DNA of 64,000 nt from Flavobacterium panacis (lineage in GTDB: Bacteria > Bacteroidota > Bacteroidia > Flavobacteriales > Flavobacteriaceae), in the NCBI RefSeq assembly GCF_024649945.1, contig NZ_JANKMS010000003.1, positions 310,001 to 374,000 of the forward strand, read 5' to 3'. Positions 1 to 7,535 of this stretch are shown here, in pieces. The translations under genes were made by a program, and so were the position numbers. How positions within the stretch are numbered: position 1 is the first letter of the stretch; each line of letters opens with the position of its first letter. Under the pieces are notes generated by a model, which ran no database searches, had not been told where the DNA came from, and worked only from the letters and a program-made list of their open reading frames with translations.

Positions 1-1
1 C

Positions 2-79
2 AAAGAATATCCGTTGCTTCTAGATGCTGATTATAATAAAAAACCAGCTTATCAAGGATTTTTAGATGGATTGAAATAG
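2..79 (+). CDS. C-terminal end of a glycoside hydrolase, probably GH10 (partial)
   Basis: Only the last 25 codons are inside the window; the gene enters from the left and stops with TAG. The tail reads PLLLDADYNKKPAYQGFLDG, which matches the usual end of GH10 endo-xylanases, where a 'P-L-L-F-D' strand is followed by a '(K)PAY' helix. With so little sequence the family call rests on this motif alone, and another clan GH-A hydrolase is possible. It is followed on the same strand by a surface lipoprotein and two more glycoside hydrolases, so it is probably part of the same polysaccharide-utilisation locus. Confidence 0.5.
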   Translation, partial: KEYPLLLDADYNKKPAYQGFLDGLK

Positions 80-80
80 A

Positions 81-216
81 CTACGAGAGGAAAGAAGCAA
101 GAAGCAAGATTTTGTGAGAAGTCTTTCTTCTTTGCTCTGTAAAAAGAAACAAGAAGCAAGAAACAAGATCCTGTGATGAAAGTCTTTCCTATTGCTTCTT
201 TCCTCTACAAAATCTT
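81..216. repeat. Intergenic inverted repeat built of about 7-bp purine-rich words
   Basis: GAGGAAAGAAGCAA at 87-100 is matched exactly by its reverse complement at 192-205, and the similarity continues outward and inward with variants of AAGATTTTGT. Inside the arms the word GAAGCAA/GAAACAA recurs with a 7-bp period (about 92-107 and 146-162). The block fills the gap between the hydrolase tail and the lipoprotein. It could fold into a long hairpin in the transcript and end or protect the upstream mRNA. It is one of several short-period inverted-repeat blocks in this window. Confidence 0.7.
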
Positions 217-246
217 AAAAAAAAATTAACCAAAAAAACCGAAATC

Positions 247-1146
247 ATGACAATAAAATTAAATCATATAGCCAAATTCAAATATTTGCTTTTCGTACTT
301 TTTGCCGTTTTGTTTTCCTGCGAAGACGATGTTCGCGAAGTCTATCTTTATAAAAAAGGAGAAATCAACGCAACTTCAACCGATACAGCGATTAAAGGAG
401 GAGAAACTGTAACGTATACAGATTCGTCAACAAAAGTACGCGCTATAAAATGGACATTCCAAGGCGGATCTCCGGGAGCTTCTATCGAGCCAGTTGTGGA
501 AGTAAAATATACCAAAGCAGGAACGTTTACCACAACTCTTGAGATCACACATACTGATAATACAGTCGAAAAGAAAACTTTTACCGTTGAGGTTGAAGCG
601 CCACCAACACCACCAATTGTTATTCCGACAGATGCGCTGAAAATTTATTCTGAAAATCCTGATTTCACTAAAACAGCTCCTGTTTTAAACTGGGTTTCTA
701 GTAATCAGTTTGTAATAAAAGAAGTAGCGACAGATGGATATGAAGGTGCTTATAGAAATTTCACTCTTCCAGCAACACCTCCGGCTACAGAAGCAAAATG
801 GGCAATGGCAATTCTACAGTTTGTAAACTTTACTGATATTTCATCTTACACTTATATCAATATGGCAGTAAGAACAACGAGTACAGGAAAAATCAGATTT
901 AGAATGAAAGATGCTTCTAACACAGGTTATGTAGAATTTGATGCCACAAGCAATTTGTACGGTTTAAAAAGAGACGGGGCTTGGAACATGGTTAAAATCC
1001 CAATTGCCGATTATAAAAAACAAAATGCTGCATTGGATTTAACTAAAATCAAAGACATTTTAGTATTAAGAAGTGTTGATCCAGAAGACGTAAGAGCTTT
1101 AAATAATTACACTTTCGATATTGATCATATCTATTTGTCTAAATAA
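247..1146 (+). CDS. PKD-domain surface lipoprotein, putative glycan-binding
   Basis: 299 aa. A lipoprotein signal ends in the lipobox L-F-S-C with Cys25, followed by acidic residues (EDD), as in surface-exported lipoproteins of Bacteroidota. Residues about 38-115 form a PKD-like immunoglobulin fold (GGETVTYTDSST; WTFQGGSPG), then comes a proline-rich linker at about 117-128. The rest (128-299) looks like a beta-jelly-roll carbohydrate-binding module, ending in a strand of the type 'YTFDIDHIYLSK'. No catalytic motif is visible. Its place between a GH10-like gene and an agarase-like gene suggests an outer-membrane lipoprotein that holds polysaccharide for the neighbouring enzymes, in the manner of SusE/SusF. 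That role is inferred from domains and context. The ligand is unknown. Confidence 0.75.
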   Translation: MTIKLNHIAKFKYLLFVLFAVLFSCEDDVREVYLYKKGEINATSTDTAIKGGETVTYTDSSTKVRAIKWTFQGGSPGASIEPVVEVKYTKAGTFTTTLEITHTDNTVEKKTFTVEVEAPPTPPIVIPTDALKIYSENPDFTKTAPVLNWVSSNQFVIKEVATDGYEGAYRNFTLPATPPATEAKWAMAILQFVNFTDISSYTYINMAVRTTSTGKIRFRMKDASNTGYVEFDATSNLYGLKRDGAWNMVKIPIADYKKQNAALDLTKIKDILVLRSVDPEDVRALNNYTFDIDHIYLSK

Positions 1147-1175
1147 TTTTTTTTTGCTCCATTACACTATTTCCA

Positions 1176-1203
1176 TTATGGGACAGTTTTGCTCTGTCCC
1201 ATA
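1176..1203 (+). terminator. Perfect 11-bp hairpin between lipoprotein and hydrolase genes
   Basis: TTATGGGACAG (1176-1186) pairs with CTGTCCCATAA (1193-1203) across a 6-nt loop and is followed only by a short TTTCTC tract. It lies 30 bp after the lipoprotein stop. It may be a weak terminator or an mRNA-stabilising stem that sets the ratio of lipoprotein to downstream enzyme. Confidence 0.5.
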
Positions 1204-1235
1204 ATTTCTCATAAAATAATTAAAAAACGAATTTA

Positions 1236-2645
1236 ATGAAACATTCCATTTATGTATTGTTCTGTTTTATAAGCCTGATTTCACTACATGCACAGAATAA
1301 AATTACGTACCAGAAAGTCGAAGCCAGACAAAATGCATTAGATCCAAAATGGGTGGCTTATGATGCTAAAACAATTGATAAACTTCCGGGATTTAAAATA
1401 AAAAAGCAGGAGCCAATTTCAAATTTTGGAGGTTTTAAAGTTTGGCAGAAAGAAGCAACTGGATTTTTTAGAACTGAAAAAGTAGACAATAGATGGTGGA
1501 TTATTGATCCCGAAGGTTATCCGTTTATTTATAAAGGTATTGCAGTTTTCAACGCAGGACGTTCTGTAAATCAGCAGAAAGCATTTGACAAAAAATACGG
1601 GAGCAATGAAAATTGGGTAAAACAAGAATCAAAATTATTGCGTGATAACGGGTTCAATGGCGTAGGAGCATGGTCGAATATTAATTTGGTTCGAAATGCA
1701 GAAAATCCGTTGGTTTATACCGTGATTATCTCGCCAATGGGAATGTATCATTCCGATCACATTAAAAAATACGGCGGAAAATATAAAGAAGCCAGCTGGC
1801 AGAATTATCGTTTTGATTTGGTAATGGTTTTCGACAAAGAATTTGACGCTTATGTCCAAAAAGCGGTAGAAGAGGTTTCTCAATACAAAAATGATAAGTA
1901 TTTGATGGGTTATTTTACTGACAATGAACTTCCGTGGTATAACGACGCATTAGATAAACATTTAACTTTATTGGCCAAAGATGAGCAGGGATATTTAGCT
2001 GCAAAAACTTGGCTGGATGAAAGAAAAGGATTTAATGCATCATTAGCCGATGTGAATCAAGAAGATAGAATGGCTTTTACAGCTTTTTATTTTGAAACTT
2101 ACATGAAAAAAGTAACAGAAGCACTTAGAAAAGCAGATCCAAATCATATGTATTTAGGTTGCCGTTTCAATCAGGATAAAGAACAGGAATTGACAAACCC
2201 AGAGATTTTTAAAGTAGCTGGAAAGTACATGGATATTATCTCTATCAATCATTACAGAAAATGGGAACCGAGTCAGGAATTGATGAACAATTGGGGAGAA
2301 TGGTCAGGGAAACCGTTTTTAATTACAGAATGGTATACTAAAGGAGAAGATTCTGGTTTACCAAATAATACAGGTGCTGGATGGCTGGTTCGAACGCAAA
2401 AAGAAAGAGGACTTTTCTATCAAAATTTCACTTTGGATTTGCTTAAAAATAAAAACAGCGTCGGCTGGCATTGGTTTAAATATATGGATAATGATCCGCA
2501 GGATTTAAGCACCGATTATTCGAACAGAGATTCAAACAAAGGAATTGTAAACAGCAATTTCGAACCGTATCAGCCTTTGTTAAAAGAGATGAAAGTGATT
2601 AATGACAACGCTTACGAACTGACACGTTATTTTGATAAAAAATAA
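1236..2645 (+). CDS. Secreted clan GH-A glycoside hydrolase, agarase-like (GH50-type)
   Basis: 469 aa with a Sec signal peptide of about 19 residues (ends S-L-H-A-Q). The N-terminal motif 'TGFFRTEKVDNRWWIIDPEG' followed by 'KGIAVFNAGRS' is characteristic of agarase-type hydrolases (GH50 and related clan GH-A families). The likely acid/base is Glu231 in Y-F-T-D-N-E and the likely nucleophile Glu365 in L-I-T-E-W-Y. A late 'GWHWFKYMDND' strand would line the sugar cleft. The product would be a periplasmic or exported TIM-barrel enzyme cleaving a beta-linked galactan or glucan. The exact substrate cannot be read from sequence, and a neighbouring family such as GH158 cannot be excluded. It follows the PKD lipoprotein by 89 bp and precedes a GH2 gene, which suggests joint breakdown of one polysaccharide. 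Confidence 0.65.
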   Translation: MKHSIYVLFCFISLISLHAQNKITYQKVEARQNALDPKWVAYDAKTIDKLPGFKIKKQEPISNFGGFKVWQKEATGFFRTEKVDNRWWIIDPEGYPFIYKGIAVFNAGRSVNQQKAFDKKYGSNENWVKQESKLLRDNGFNGVGAWSNINLVRNAENPLVYTVIISPMGMYHSDHIKKYGGKYKEASWQNYRFDLVMVFDKEFDAYVQKAVEEVSQYKNDKYLMGYFTDNELPWYNDALDKHLTLLAKDEQGYLAAKTWLDERKGFNASLADVNQEDRMAFTAFYFETYMKKVTEALRKADPNHMYLGCRFNQDKEQELTNPEIFKVAGKYMDIISINHYRKWEPSQELMNNWGEWSGKPFLITEWYTKGEDSGLPNNTGAGWLVRTQKERGLFYQNFTLDLLKNKNSVGWHWFKYMDNDPQDLSTDYSNRDSNKGIVNSNFEPYQPLLKEMKVINDNAYELTRYFDKK

Positions 2646-2648
2646 ATA

Positions 2649-2917
2649 TTTAAACACATAGAAACATAGGTTTGTTTTTTCTAATAAAGGAGTTTTTCAC
2701 ACATAGCTATGTGCATTTAAACAAGTGAAGCGCCTTTTAACACAAAGTAAATCTATGTTTCTATGTGTTTAAAAAATCTGCTTCATCTGCCAAATCTGCG
2801 AGCTAAAAAATTTTCCCGCAGATTTAGCAGATCAGCAGATAAAATCTAGCTATGTGCATTTAAACAAGTGAAACGCCTTTTATACACAAAGAAAATCCTA
2901 TGTCTCTATGTGTTAAA
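2649..2917. repeat. Composite intergenic repeat: 21-bp inverted repeat plus a duplicated block of about 66 bp
   Basis: This 300-bp gene-free stretch (2646-2950) is nearly all repeat. The left arm at 2649-2669, built on ACATAGnn words with 8-bp period, is the exact reverse complement of 2753-2773. The block starting TAGCTATGTGCATTTAAACA at 2704 recurs almost unchanged at 2847 (offset 143 bp), and both copies end in a CTATGT-type arm. Between the copies, AAATCTGCG (2792-2800) pairs with CGCAGATTT (2817-2825). No reading frame is credible here. The block separates two same-strand hydrolase genes and could act as a terminator or mRNA processing site. Confidence 0.8.
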
Positions 2918-2950
2918 ATTTAATTACAGATAATTAAAAATAAAAACAAT

Positions 2951-4753
2951 ATGAAAAAAATTGTAATGCTGTGTTTTACTTTTCTTTTAATGGGAAAGGC
3001 AACGGCACAGGAAATTCCTTTGGTCTCTAACATTTCAGCCAGAAACAATATGACTTTAAACGGAAAATGGAGTTACATTGTAGATCCGCTGGAAAATGGC
3101 TATTACGATTACCGTTTGATGCCTTTTAAAAATAACGGATTTTTCGAAAACAAAAAATGGAATACCACAGATTTAACCGAATATAATTTTGCGACTTCGG
3201 CCACAATGGATATTCCGTCTGATTGGAATTCGAAAGATGAAAGATTGTTCTTTTATGAAGGAACGGTTTGGTTTCAGAAAAACTTTAATTATAAAAAAGA
3301 TGCTAAAACCAAAGGGATTCTACATTTCGGAGCAGTCAATTATGATGCGAAAGTCTATGTAAACGGGAAAATGGCAGGAACACACGTTGGAGGTTATACG
3401 CCTTTCAATTTTGATGTAACCGATTTATTAGTCGACGGAAATAACTTCGTAGTTGTAAAAGTCGACAACAAGCGTCATAAAGACAACGTGCCAACCGTAA
3501 ACATGGATTGGTGGAATTACGGCGGCATTACCAGAGATGTAACTTTGGCTTCGGTACCAAATACTTATATCGAAGATTATCTGGTTCAATTGGATAAAAA
3601 AGAAAAAGGTAAAATTTCTGGCTGGGTCAAATTAAACAGTGAAACTGGTAATCAATCAGTTTCAGTTTCAATACCAGAATTGAAAATCAAAAAGAATGTT
3701 ACGACCGATGCAAAAGGAATGGCATATTTTGAAATCAAAGCCAATCCCGTTTTATGGACGCCAGAAAAACCAAAATTATACGACGTTACTATAAGCAAAG
3801 CAGACGAAAATATTACAGATAAAATTGGTTTTAGAACTATTGAAACTAAAGGAAAAGAAATTCTTTTAAACGGTAAAAAAGTCTTTTTACGCGGGATCAG
3901 TATTCACGAAGAAGCACCTTTTAGATCAGGAAGAGCATGGTCTGAAGATGATGCGATTACGTTGTTGAATTGGGCGAAAGAATTAGGTTGTAATTATGTT
4001 CGTCTTGCACATTATCCGCATAACGAAAAAATGGTTAGAGAAGCCGAAAAAATGGGAATTATGATTTGGTCTGAAGTTCCTGTGTATTGGACGATTTCGT
4101 GGACAAATCCAGATACTTATGCGAATGCAGAACGTCAATTGCACGATATGATTTATCGAGATAAAAATCGTTGTGGTATCGTAATTTGGTCCATTGCAAA
4201 TGAAACGCCGCATAGTGATGAAAGAGATCTTTTCTTAAGTAAATTGGCGAAATACGCTCGTACACAAGACAATTCTCGTTTGATTAGTATGGCGATGGAG
4301 GTTACGAAAAGTCCGAACAATGTCAATACACTTCATGATAATATGAATGAATTTGTAGATATCGTGAGTTTTAACCAATATTTAGGCTGGTACAGAGGAA
4401 CAAACGAATCTTGCAAAGACATGCAATGGGTAATTCCGTATAACAAACCAGTTATTATCAGTGAGTTTGGCGGCGAAGCGTTACAAGGCCTTCATGGAGA
4501 TAAAAAAGAACGCTGGAACGAAGAATATCAGGAAGAATTGTACATTCAAAATACGCAAATGTTCAATAGAATTGAAGGTTTGGCTGGAGTTTCTCCATGG
4601 ATTTTAGTTGATTTTAGATCGCCAAGAAGACAATTGCCAAACATTCAGGATTTCTTCAACCGTAAAGGTTTAATTTCTGATCAGGGAATTAAAAAGAAAG
4701 CTTTTTATGTAATGAAAGATTGGTACGCTAAGAAAGAAGCAGAATATAAGTAA
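2951..4753 (+). CDS. Glycoside hydrolase family 2 (beta-galactosidase/beta-glucuronidase type)
   Basis: 600 aa with a signal peptide cleaved near A-T-A-Q20, so periplasmic or exported. The order is the GH2 sugar-binding jelly roll (about 30-205), an immunoglobulin-like domain (205-300) and the TIM barrel (300-595). The catalytic residues are visible: acid/base Glu418 in W-S-I-A-N-E and nucleophile Glu505 in I-I-S-E-F-G-G. 'NYVRLAHYPHNE' is the usual GH2 barrel motif. The length fits small glucuronidase/galactosidase members rather than the 1000-aa LacZ type. GH2 enzymes remove terminal beta-galactose, beta-glucuronic acid or beta-mannose; the sugar here is not determined. As last gene of the cluster it probably trims oligosaccharides made by the two upstream endo-acting enzymes. 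Confidence 0.85.
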   Translation: MKKIVMLCFTFLLMGKATAQEIPLVSNISARNNMTLNGKWSYIVDPLENGYYDYRLMPFKNNGFFENKKWNTTDLTEYNFATSATMDIPSDWNSKDERLFFYEGTVWFQKNFNYKKDAKTKGILHFGAVNYDAKVYVNGKMAGTHVGGYTPFNFDVTDLLVDGNNFVVVKVDNKRHKDNVPTVNMDWWNYGGITRDVTLASVPNTYIEDYLVQLDKKEKGKISGWVKLNSETGNQSVSVSIPELKIKKNVTTDAKGMAYFEIKANPVLWTPEKPKLYDVTISKADENITDKIGFRTIETKGKEILLNGKKVFLRGISIHEEAPFRSGRAWSEDDAITLLNWAKELGCNYVRLAHYPHNEKMVREAEKMGIMIWSEVPVYWTISWTNPDTYANAERQLHDMIYRDKNRCGIVIWSIANETPHSDERDLFLSKLAKYARTQDNSRLISMAMEVTKSPNNVNTLHDNMNEFVDIVSFNQYLGWYRGTNESCKDMQWVIPYNKPVIISEFGGEALQGLHGDKKERWNEEYQEELYIQNTQMFNRIEGLAGVSPWILVDFRSPRRQLPNIQDFFNRKGLISDQGIKKKAFYVMKDWYAKKEAEYK

Positions 4754-4776
4754 GTTGTAAGTTTTAGATAAAGTGG

Positions 4777-4818
4777 AAAAACCTTCAGAATCAATTTTGA
4801 ATCTGGAGGTTTTTTTTA
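4777..4818 (+). terminator. Rho-independent terminator after the GH2 gene
   Basis: A stem ACCTTCAGA / TCTGGAGGT with one mismatch is followed by a run of eight T. It ends the hydrolase cluster and lies just before the MgtC-family gene. Confidence 0.8.
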
Positions 4819-4859
4819 TGTTTTTTCCTTAATTTTATTTAAAAAAAACAAAGCTTAAA

Positions 4860-5489
4860 ATGGAACTAGAAATCATCATAAGACTTCTTTTAGCGGCATT
4901 CTGGGGAGCTCTTATCGGAGCTGAAAGAGAATATAGAGGAAAAGCAGCGGGTCTTCGTACCACGATAATGATTTCTGTTGGAGCCTGTTTTTTTACTTTG
5001 ATGTCTGAATGGATCGGCGGGCCAGGAAATCCAGATCGTATAGCTTCAAATATTGTAACAGGTTTAGGATTTCTTTGTGCGGGAGTTATTTTTAGATCAG
5101 ACAGTCATGTGAGCGGCATTACTACTGCAGCCGCGATTTGGTCAGTAGCAGCAGTAAGTATGGGAGTGGGAGCTGGGTATTATTTTGCTTCGGCCTGTGC
5201 GGCTTTAATGATTCTTTTAATTCTTACTTTGCTTACTATACTTCAAGATAAAATCGATTTAATTAATGAACATAAAACACTTCGAATTACCTTTAAAAGA
5301 ACAGATGATGGATATAATCGATGCAAAGATTTATTTAATAAACATTCAATAAAATCAAAACTTCTAGGACAACGTCGCACTTTGGATCATCTTACTTTAG
5401 AATGGCAGGTGCATGCTTCTAAACATTCGATGGAATCTTTGTACGCAGCGCTCTTAATGGATCCAATTTTTGAGGAATTGGTGTTGTAA
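4860..5489 (+). CDS. MgtC/SapB family membrane protein
   Basis: 209 aa. The N-terminal half is a hydrophobic domain of about four to five helices with the MgtC family marks 'GALIGAEREYRGKAAGLRT', an Asp/Asn-rich loop and 'GLGFLCAGVIF', then a stretch rich in Gly and Ala ('GITTAAAIWSVAAVSMG'). Residues about 140-209 form a soluble C-terminal domain. In other bacteria MgtC proteins modulate the F-type ATP synthase and support growth under Mg2+ limitation or acid; the role here is unproven. The gene has its own surroundings: a terminator upstream and a convergent gene pair downstream, 14 bp from its stop. Confidence 0.88.
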   Translation: MELEIIIRLLLAAFWGALIGAEREYRGKAAGLRTTIMISVGACFFTLMSEWIGGPGNPDRIASNIVTGLGFLCAGVIFRSDSHVSGITTAAAIWSVAAVSMGVGAGYYFASACAALMILLILTLLTILQDKIDLINEHKTLRITFKRTDDGYNRCKDLFNKHSIKSKLLGQRRTLDHLTLEWQVHASKHSMESLYAALLMDPIFEELVL

Positions 5490-5503
5490 ATGTTTAAAAG
5501 CTC

Positions 5504-5728
5504 TTATTCTTTAGTTATTGTTTTTATATACTCCCAATTACAGTCGTATATCGAAATTTCTAAATCTGAATTCACATTTATTAAATCGTAAGCTTTATTC
5601 TCGGCTTCTAACAGATTATCAAAAGAAAAGGACGGGCGTTTATTATTTTCACCCGCATGATATCTTGTTTTGCCATCAAGCTCTAATACAATTCCTGTTG
5701 CTTTTTCGCATAAAATAATTTGATACAT
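5504..5728 (-). CDS. Small conserved-looking hypothetical protein (74 aa)
   Basis: I do not recognise this protein. It is 74 aa, soluble, with no signal or membrane segment. The N-terminus (MYQIILCEKATGIVLELDGK) looks like a beta-hairpin and the middle (LLEAENKAYDLI) like a helix, which suggests a small alpha/beta fold. It starts 3 bp after the sirtuin stop on the same strand, so it is almost certainly cotranscribed with it. That spacing is the main reason for preferring this strand over an overlapping frame of 66 codons on the plus strand. Confidence 0.65.
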   Translation of the reverse strand: MYQIILCEKATGIVLELDGKTRYHAGENNKRPSFSFDNLLEAENKAYDLINVNSDLEISIYDCNWEYIKTITKE

Positions 5729-5731
5729 AAG

Positions 5732-6559
5732 TTAGGTAAGATATATGTTTTTAATAATCTCTTTAATCGTTTTTAAAGCTTCTGTTGCAGTTTGACGAAT
5801 GATGATTTTATTCTTTTTGTCTTTAATTAAAGCCGTAAATTGATTGTCTTCTGTATTGATATCAATGATTGTTCCTCCATATTTTAAAGTCGTTTCGGTA
5901 ATAGCAATAGGAAGATTTGTAGCTCCAGAAGTTCCTATGATAAATAATATTCCAGAGTTTTTAGCAATTTTCAAGGCGCTGAATTTTTTATGGGTTTGTT
6001 CATTATAATATTCATCAAACCATAAAATATTGGGTCTCATCCAGCTGCCACAATTTGGGCATTTTAAAAGTTCAATATCTCGTTCCGTTAAATCTTCATC
6101 GATATCTTTTCCTTTTATTTCTTCAGGAAGATTTACTATTTCTTTACAACCGTTGGAACATTTTATTTCTCTGTTGTTTCCGTGAATTTCAAAAATTCTC
6201 TCAGTTCCGCTGCGTCTATGTAGATTATCAATGTTTTGGGTAATTAAATGAAATCGGTCTTTTAGAATGTTTTCAATTTCAACTAATTCAGAATGAGCTG
6301 TATTAGGTTGGGCATTTTCAAACATTTTTTTTCTAAACAAAGAATATTGCAAAACTTCTTCTGGATTTTCTTTGAAATATTTAAAAGTTCCGAATTCTTC
6401 TGGTTTATGAAATTGAGTTCCTTTTACCCAAATACCATCAACACCACGATAAGTTGGAATACCGCTTTCTGAAGAAATTCCTGCACCGGTTAAAAATGTA
6501 AACAGATTTCTTCTATTTTTACTTGATACATTTTTTATTATTTCTTCTAATTGTTCCAT
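5732..6559 (-). CDS. Sir2-family NAD-dependent protein deacylase
   Basis: 275 aa. The Rossmann NAD site is G-A-G-I-S-S-E-S-G-I-P-T-Y-R-G (about 25-39), followed by T-Q-N-I-D-N-L-H (107-114) and the catalytic His126 in I-H-G-N. The structural zinc is bound by Cys134, Cys138, Cys167 and Cys170. All sirtuin hallmarks are intact. The enzyme removes acyl groups from lysines using NAD+, giving nicotinamide and O-acyl-ADP-ribose. Whether it prefers acetyl or succinyl lysine is not clear from the motif around residues 72-76. It is followed by a 74-aa gene at 3 bp spacing and diverges from a GNAT gene that starts 109 bp away. Sirtuin and acetyltransferase side by side is suggestive, but that GNAT is of the RimJ/RimL-like kind. 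Confidence 0.93.
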   Translation of the reverse strand: MEQLEEIIKNVSSKNRRNLFTFLTGAGISSESGIPTYRGVDGIWVKGTQFHKPEEFGTFKYFKENPEEVLQYSLFRKKMFENAQPNTAHSELVEIENILKDRFHLITQNIDNLHRRSGTERIFEIHGNNREIKCSNGCKEIVNLPEEIKGKDIDEDLTERDIELLKCPNCGSWMRPNILWFDEYYNEQTHKKFSALKIAKNSGILFIIGTSGATNLPIAITETTLKYGGTIIDINTEDNQFTALIKDKKNKIIIRQTATEALKTIKEIIKNIYLT

Positions 6560-6667
6560 CTTAAGTTGTCGTAATTATTTGATAAAAATAGTAATTTGGA
6601 TTTTATTGTTTTTTCAATTGACAAAATATAAAAGTTACTTAATTTTAGAATTGAAAAAATAAACATC

Positions 6668-7198
6668 ATGGCTTTAAATTTGCAACCCATTTTAGAAAAC
6701 AATCTCTGCATGCAGTATCCTTTAGAAGAAAAAGATTTTGATGCATTATATAAAGTGGCTTCTGATCCTAAAATTTGGGAACAGCATCCGAATAAAGATC
6801 GATGGAAAAAAGAAGTTTTCGAAAAGTTTTTTGAAGGCGCGATGCAAAGCAAAGGCGCTTTTAAAATTATAAACAAAGAAACTGGAGAAGTTGTTGGAAG
6901 TACAAGATTTTACGATTTCAATAAAGAAGAAGATTGTATTTTTATTGGGTATACTTTTTATGCTGTTTCGTGTTGGGGAAAAGGTTTTAATCTAAGTGTA
7001 AAAAAGACAATGCTCGATTATCTTTTTGAATATGTTTCTAAAGTAAAATTCCATATTGGTGCAGAAAATATCCGTTCGCAAATTGCTATTTCCAGAGTAG
7101 GCGCAAAAAAAGTTGCTGAAGAAGAAGTCGCTTATTTTGGAGAAAAACCAAAATTGAATTTTGTGTATCAAATTGATAAATCAAATTGGCTAGAATAA
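6668..7198 (+). CDS. GNAT acetyltransferase, RimJ/RimL type
   Basis: 176 aa covering one complete GNAT fold. The middle strands (about 70-80, 'GEVVGSTRFYDF') and the acetyl-CoA region around 98-115 ('AVSCWGKGFNLSVKKTMLDY', with WGKG in place of the usual Q/RGxGxG/A loop) fit the RimJ/RimL branch that modifies protein N-termini or small molecules. A late 'NIRSQIAISRVGAKKV' is the usual 'N-x-x-S-x-x-x-x-E-K-x-G' segment, here without the Glu. The substrate is unknown. It diverges from the sirtuin gene and is convergent with the XRE regulator downstream. Confidence 0.85.
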   Translation: MALNLQPILENNLCMQYPLEEKDFDALYKVASDPKIWEQHPNKDRWKKEVFEKFFEGAMQSKGAFKIINKETGEVVGSTRFYDFNKEEDCIFIGYTFYAVSCWGKGFNLSVKKTMLDYLFEYVSKVKFHIGAENIRSQIAISRVGAKKVAEEEVAYFGEKPKLNFVYQIDKSNWLE

Positions 7199-7225
7199 AT
7201 CATTTTATAATAGAGATTTGAACTT

Positions 7226-7438
7226 CTAAAAATTAAATAATTCGGTATAATTTATTTCAAGTGCATTACAAACTTTTTCAAGAGTTGAAAGTGTAGCATT
7301 TGAATTTCCTTTCTCTAATCTAGACATATTACTTTTCTCAAAGTTGCACTTTGTAGCCAATTCTTGTTGAGAAATATTTTTTTCTGTTCTTATTTCCAGA
7401 ATTCTTTTTCCAACTTTTTGTTGAATGGTTTCTTTCAT
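7226..7438 (-). CDS. XRE-family transcriptional regulator (single HTH)
   Basis: 70 aa, almost entirely one HTH_3 (Cro/C1) domain: helices at about 8-20, recognition region 'SQQELATKCNFEKSNMSRLEKG' and a closing helix pair. There is no effector domain. The start codon lies 7 bp from a TTATC-N6-GATAA palindrome, and a perfect longer copy lies 54 bp away, so autorepression and control of the divergent gene at 7536 are likely. Small stand-alone XRE proteins of this size occur as antitoxin-like or phage-like repressors, but no toxin fold is recognisable next door. Confidence 0.9.
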   Translation of the reverse strand: MKETIQQKVGKRILEIRTEKNISQQELATKCNFEKSNMSRLEKGNSNATLSTLEKVCNALEINYTELFNF

Positions 7439-7444
7439 TTGAAA

Positions 7445-7509
7445 TTATCTTTTATGATAATTCAAATTTTGTTATATATTTGCACAAAGCGGTTATCATA
7501 TATGATAAC
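7445..7509. promoter_or_regulatory. Paired palindromic operators TTATC-N6-GATAA in the XRE divergent region
   Basis: GTTATCATATATGATAAC at 7492-7509 is a perfect 18-bp palindrome. A second site with the same half-sites and spacing (TTATC, six bases, GATAA) sits at 7445-7460. The plus-strand -7 box TATATTTG (7475-7482) lies between them. The arrangement fits cooperative binding of an XRE dimer that represses both divergent genes. Binding is inferred from symmetry and position. Confidence 0.7.
7475..7482 (+). promoter_or_regulatory. Candidate -7 promoter box for the 106-aa gene
   Basis: TATATTTG fits the Bacteroidota TAnnTTTG box. It lies 53 bp before the ATG at 7536 and is flanked by the two palindromic sites, so repressor bound at either would block it. 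No good -33 TTTG is seen at the right distance. Confidence 0.5.
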
Positions 7510-7535
7510 ATTGTTTTTTGTCTAATATTTAACAT

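Noticed and set aside
5518..5718. Plus-strand open frame of 66 codons opposite the 74-aa gene
   Set aside because: The minus-strand gene follows the sirtuin by 3 bp and has a protein-like composition; the plus-strand frame is its antisense shadow.
6547..6876. Minus-strand open frame of 109 codons
   Set aside because: It lies antisense to the GNAT gene and overlaps the sirtuin start; it has no family features.
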